Assembly (NCBI RefSeq): GCF_013201035.1 | Contig: NZ_CP053707.1 | Coordinates: forward strand, 3,596,001 to 3,660,000 | DNA: 64,000 nucleotides | Direction: 5' to 3' | Source: Arthrobacter sp. NEB 688 | GTDB taxonomy: Bacteria > Actinomycetota > Actinomycetes > Actinomycetales > Dermatophilaceae | Notes under the pieces: model-generated | What the model saw: only the letters and a program-made list of their open reading frames with translations | What the model was told of the DNA's origin: nothing | Database searches by the model: none | Program-made: the position numbers and the translations under genes | In this document: positions 62,431-64,000 of the stretch, piece after piece | Layout of the letters: each line of letters opens with the position of its first letter | Position numbering within the stretch: the first letter of the stretch is position 1

Positions 62431-63608
62431 CGACGGCTCCTGAAGAGGCCACGGCGGGCGTGGACGTCGACCGGCTCGACGTCCACGACACCGGAGGAGT
62501 GGGGGCGGATGTGGGAGTCCACGAGGTCGCGGATGGCCACGCTGACGGGCAGCTTGGGCTCGTCGAGGACGATCGGCACCCCGCGGTTGACCGACGCCGG
62601 GACGGTCAGCGAGCTCGGGATGTTGACCGCGATCGCGGTCTTGATGGCGGACTCGACGTCCTCGGGCCGCAGCCCGACCTTGGCGTCGGCGCGGTTGAGG
62701 ACGATGACGCGGGCGTCCTTCGGGCTCCCGATCATGTCGAGGGTGTCGATGGCGACGCGGAGGTTCTTGACCGCCGGGATGTCGAGCGTCGCGATGAGGA
62801 CGAGGACGTCGGAGAGGTCGACGGCCGCCAGCACGTGCTCGGTGAAGCTCGGCGGGGTGTCGACGACGACGAAGTCGTAGCTGCGCCGGGCGACCTTGAT
62901 CAGCTCGGCGACCGTCGCCACCGGGATGCGGTCGGCGTCGCCCGGGTCGTTGGGCGCGCAGATGACCTCGAGGCCGCTCGCCTCGTGGGTCGTCACGAGG
63001 CTGCGGATGCCCTCGTCGTCGATCGTGCCGGCCATGGCCACCGCGTCGAAGACCGAGCGGTCGGGCACGAGCTGGAGGCTGATCGCGACGTCGCCGAAGG
63101 AGAGGTCGAGGTCGATGAGGAGGGTCTTGTGGCCCAGCCGCGCCAGCTGGCACGCGGTGTTCGTCGAGACGGTCGTCTTGCCGACGCCGCCCTTGGCCGA
63201 GAAGACCGTGACGATCTTGCCGTCGTGCGACGCGGCGCCGCCGGCCGCGCCGACGAGGCGGGTGGTCAGCTCGCGGCTGCGGCGCAGCGCGTCGGCCAGG
63301 CCGGTGTGGTCGTCGGCCCCGACGACCTCGCGGATGCCCGAGCGCAGGGCCTGCGAGAGCGTCGTGACGTCGATCCGCGAGCGCAGGAGGATGACCCCGA
63401 GCTCGGGCCGCTCGAGGCGGACGGTCTCGGAGAGGCTGCAGGCCTCGTCGAGCGCGACGTCGGCCCCGATGACGACCTGGTCGACCTGCGCGTTGTCGTG
63501 GAGGAAGCGCGCCACGAGGACGGCGGAGTCGAGCGGCGTCGTGTCCGGGCCGAGCGCGAAGCGGTAGCGCTCGACGGCGACGGGGTCCGGATCCCAGAGG
63601 ACGTTCAC
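62427..63608 (-). CDS. cpaE: CpaE/TadZ-type localisation ATPase (locus 2)
   Basis: A 393-residue protein: N-terminal atypical receiver domain (about 1-120; LGVILLRSRIDVTTLSQALRSGIREVVGADD) and a ParA/MinD domain with the deviant Walker motif KGGVGKT (139-145), DLDLSFGDVAISL and FVVVDTPPSFTEHVLAA. It positions the Tad machine in the cell. In contrast to the orphan copy at 39-40 kb the P-loop lysines are intact. The GTG start overlaps cpaB by GTGA. Confidence 0.95.
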   Translation of the reverse strand: MNVLWDPDPVAVERYRFALGPDTTPLDSAVLVARFLHDNAQVDQVVIGADVALDEACSLSETVRLERPELGVILLRSRIDVTTLSQALRSGIREVVGADDHTGLADALRRSRELTTRLVGAAGGAASHDGKIVTVFSAKGGVGKTTVSTNTACQLARLGHKTLLIDLDLSFGDVAISLQLVPDRSVFDAVAMAGTIDDEGIRSLVTTHEASGLEVICAPNDPGDADRIPVATVAELIKVARRSYDFVVVDTPPSFTEHVLAAVDLSDVLVLIATLDIPAVKNLRVAIDTLDMIGSPKDARVIVLNRADAKVGLRPEDVESAIKTAIAVNIPSSLTVPASVNRGVPIVLDEPKLPVSVAIRDLVDSHIRPHSSGVVDVEPVDVHARRGLFRSRR

Positions 63609-64000
63609 CGGGTCGGGTCCTTCAGGAGGTTGAGGTCGTCGGCCTCGAGGGTCGGGCTGATCTTCAGCTCCGAGCCGCGCAGGCCGGCGTAGAGGGTCTT
63701 GCCGTTGATCGCGTGGACCAGGCGGACCGCCTGCTCCGGCGTCACCTCGAGGGTCACGAGGAAGCTGGCGCTGGAGGCCTGGGCCGCGTCCGCGCCCTCG
63801 GTGCCGTTGACCGGGGTGAGCGAGGCGTCGCCCATCGCGATGACCTTGACGTTGTCGAGGAGGACCGAGGTGGCCTGGACGTCGTTCTTGGCGAGGACCG
63901 AGTCCTCGTTGCCCGAGTAGTCCTTGGCCTGGTAGGTCATGAAGATCGTGAGGAAGGAACCCGGGGTGACGAAGTTGCCCACCCGCGCCGGGTCCTGCAG
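63605..64000 (-). CDS. cpaB: CpaB/RcpC-type pilus protein, C-terminal part (cut by window end)
   Basis: About 131 C-terminal residues are visible and the frame is open to the window edge. GNFVTPGSFLTIFMTYQ, ATSVLLDNVKVIAMGDASLTP and LEVTPEQAVRLVHAINGKTLYAGLRG match the RcpC/CpaB C-terminal domain. It is the upstream member of the locus-2 operon as seen here. The SAF domain and membrane helix expected at the N-terminus lie outside the window. Confidence 0.88.
   Translation of the reverse strand: MQDPARVGNFVTPGSFLTIFMTYQAKDYSGNEDSVLAKNDVQATSVLLDNVKVIAMGDASLTPVNGTEGADAAQASSASFLVTLEVTPEQAVRLVHAINGKTLYAGLRGSELKISPTLEADDLNLLKDPTR

Overview
The window is 64 kb of a very GC-rich chromosome with strong third-position GC bias. 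The gene set points to a high-GC Gram-positive actinobacterium. Markers are a WhiB1-type regulator, the mtrA-mtrB-lpqB locus, a giant NAD-glutamate dehydrogenase, a Rv3235-family gene, a WS/DGAT acyltransferase, a long HPF, and many starts with the leaderless pattern TANNNT plus 6-8 nt plus ATG/GTG. The overall mix resembles Intrasporangiaceae/Dermatophilaceae (Janibacter, Knoellia, Phycicoccus relatives); that family assignment is inference. I see no rRNA, tRNA, CRISPR, insertion sequence or prophage. This looks like core and near-core chromosome with some accessory surface and secretion genes.

Layout. 1-9.4 kb (mostly minus): a partial secreted protein, smpB, a coiled-coil M23 peptidoglycan hydrolase, ftsX, ftsE, an inserted plus-strand secreted protein with three cell-wall-binding type 2 repeats, a small TY-Chap-like gene and prfB. 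8-10.8 kb: a gluconate module (gntP-gntK, divergent GntR regulator) with an AT-rich palindrome inside the gntK promoter spacer. 10.8-16.2 kb: a long hairpin, a Gly/Ser repeat protein, then a compact Tad/Flp pilus operon (TadA, TadB, TadC, small pilin-like protein, two TadE-like proteins, a TadG-like protein).

16.4-24.5 kb: an EssC-like FHA-TM-FtsK ATPase, a ten-repeat secreted protein read convergently, a small membrane protein and whiB1. 24.6-33.8 kb (minus): the sensor kinase pdtaS, NAD-GDH, an Orn/Lys/Arg decarboxylase-type PLP enzyme and an M20 peptidase. 33.8-39 kb: a WXG-like gene pair, a DUF2505 gene, two large hairpins, pruA, a DUF6912 gene and a WS/DGAT gene.

39-43.4 kb: an orphan CpaE-like/SAF pair, an excisionase-like HTH gene, a two-lobed hypothetical, an 18-bp tandem repeat, and LysM and Rv3235-family genes. 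43.5-50.3 kb: secA, a double GNAT, an AlkX/YcaQ-type glycosylase, a NarL-type regulator and hpf. 50.4-57.9 kb: comF, lpqB-mtrB-mtrA, then a divergent two-component pair whose kinase has an eroded ATPase domain. 58-64 kb (minus): a second Tad locus, cpaB (cut by the window edge)-cpaE-cpaF-tadB (fused to a VWA domain)-tadC.

Themes. Three separate Tad-related loci occur in one window. Several cell-envelope systems (FtsEX with its hydrolase, MtrAB-LpqB, SecA, LysM, CWB2) lie close together. Intergenic control uses long perfect hairpins at convergent gene ends and short leaderless promoters at divergent ends.
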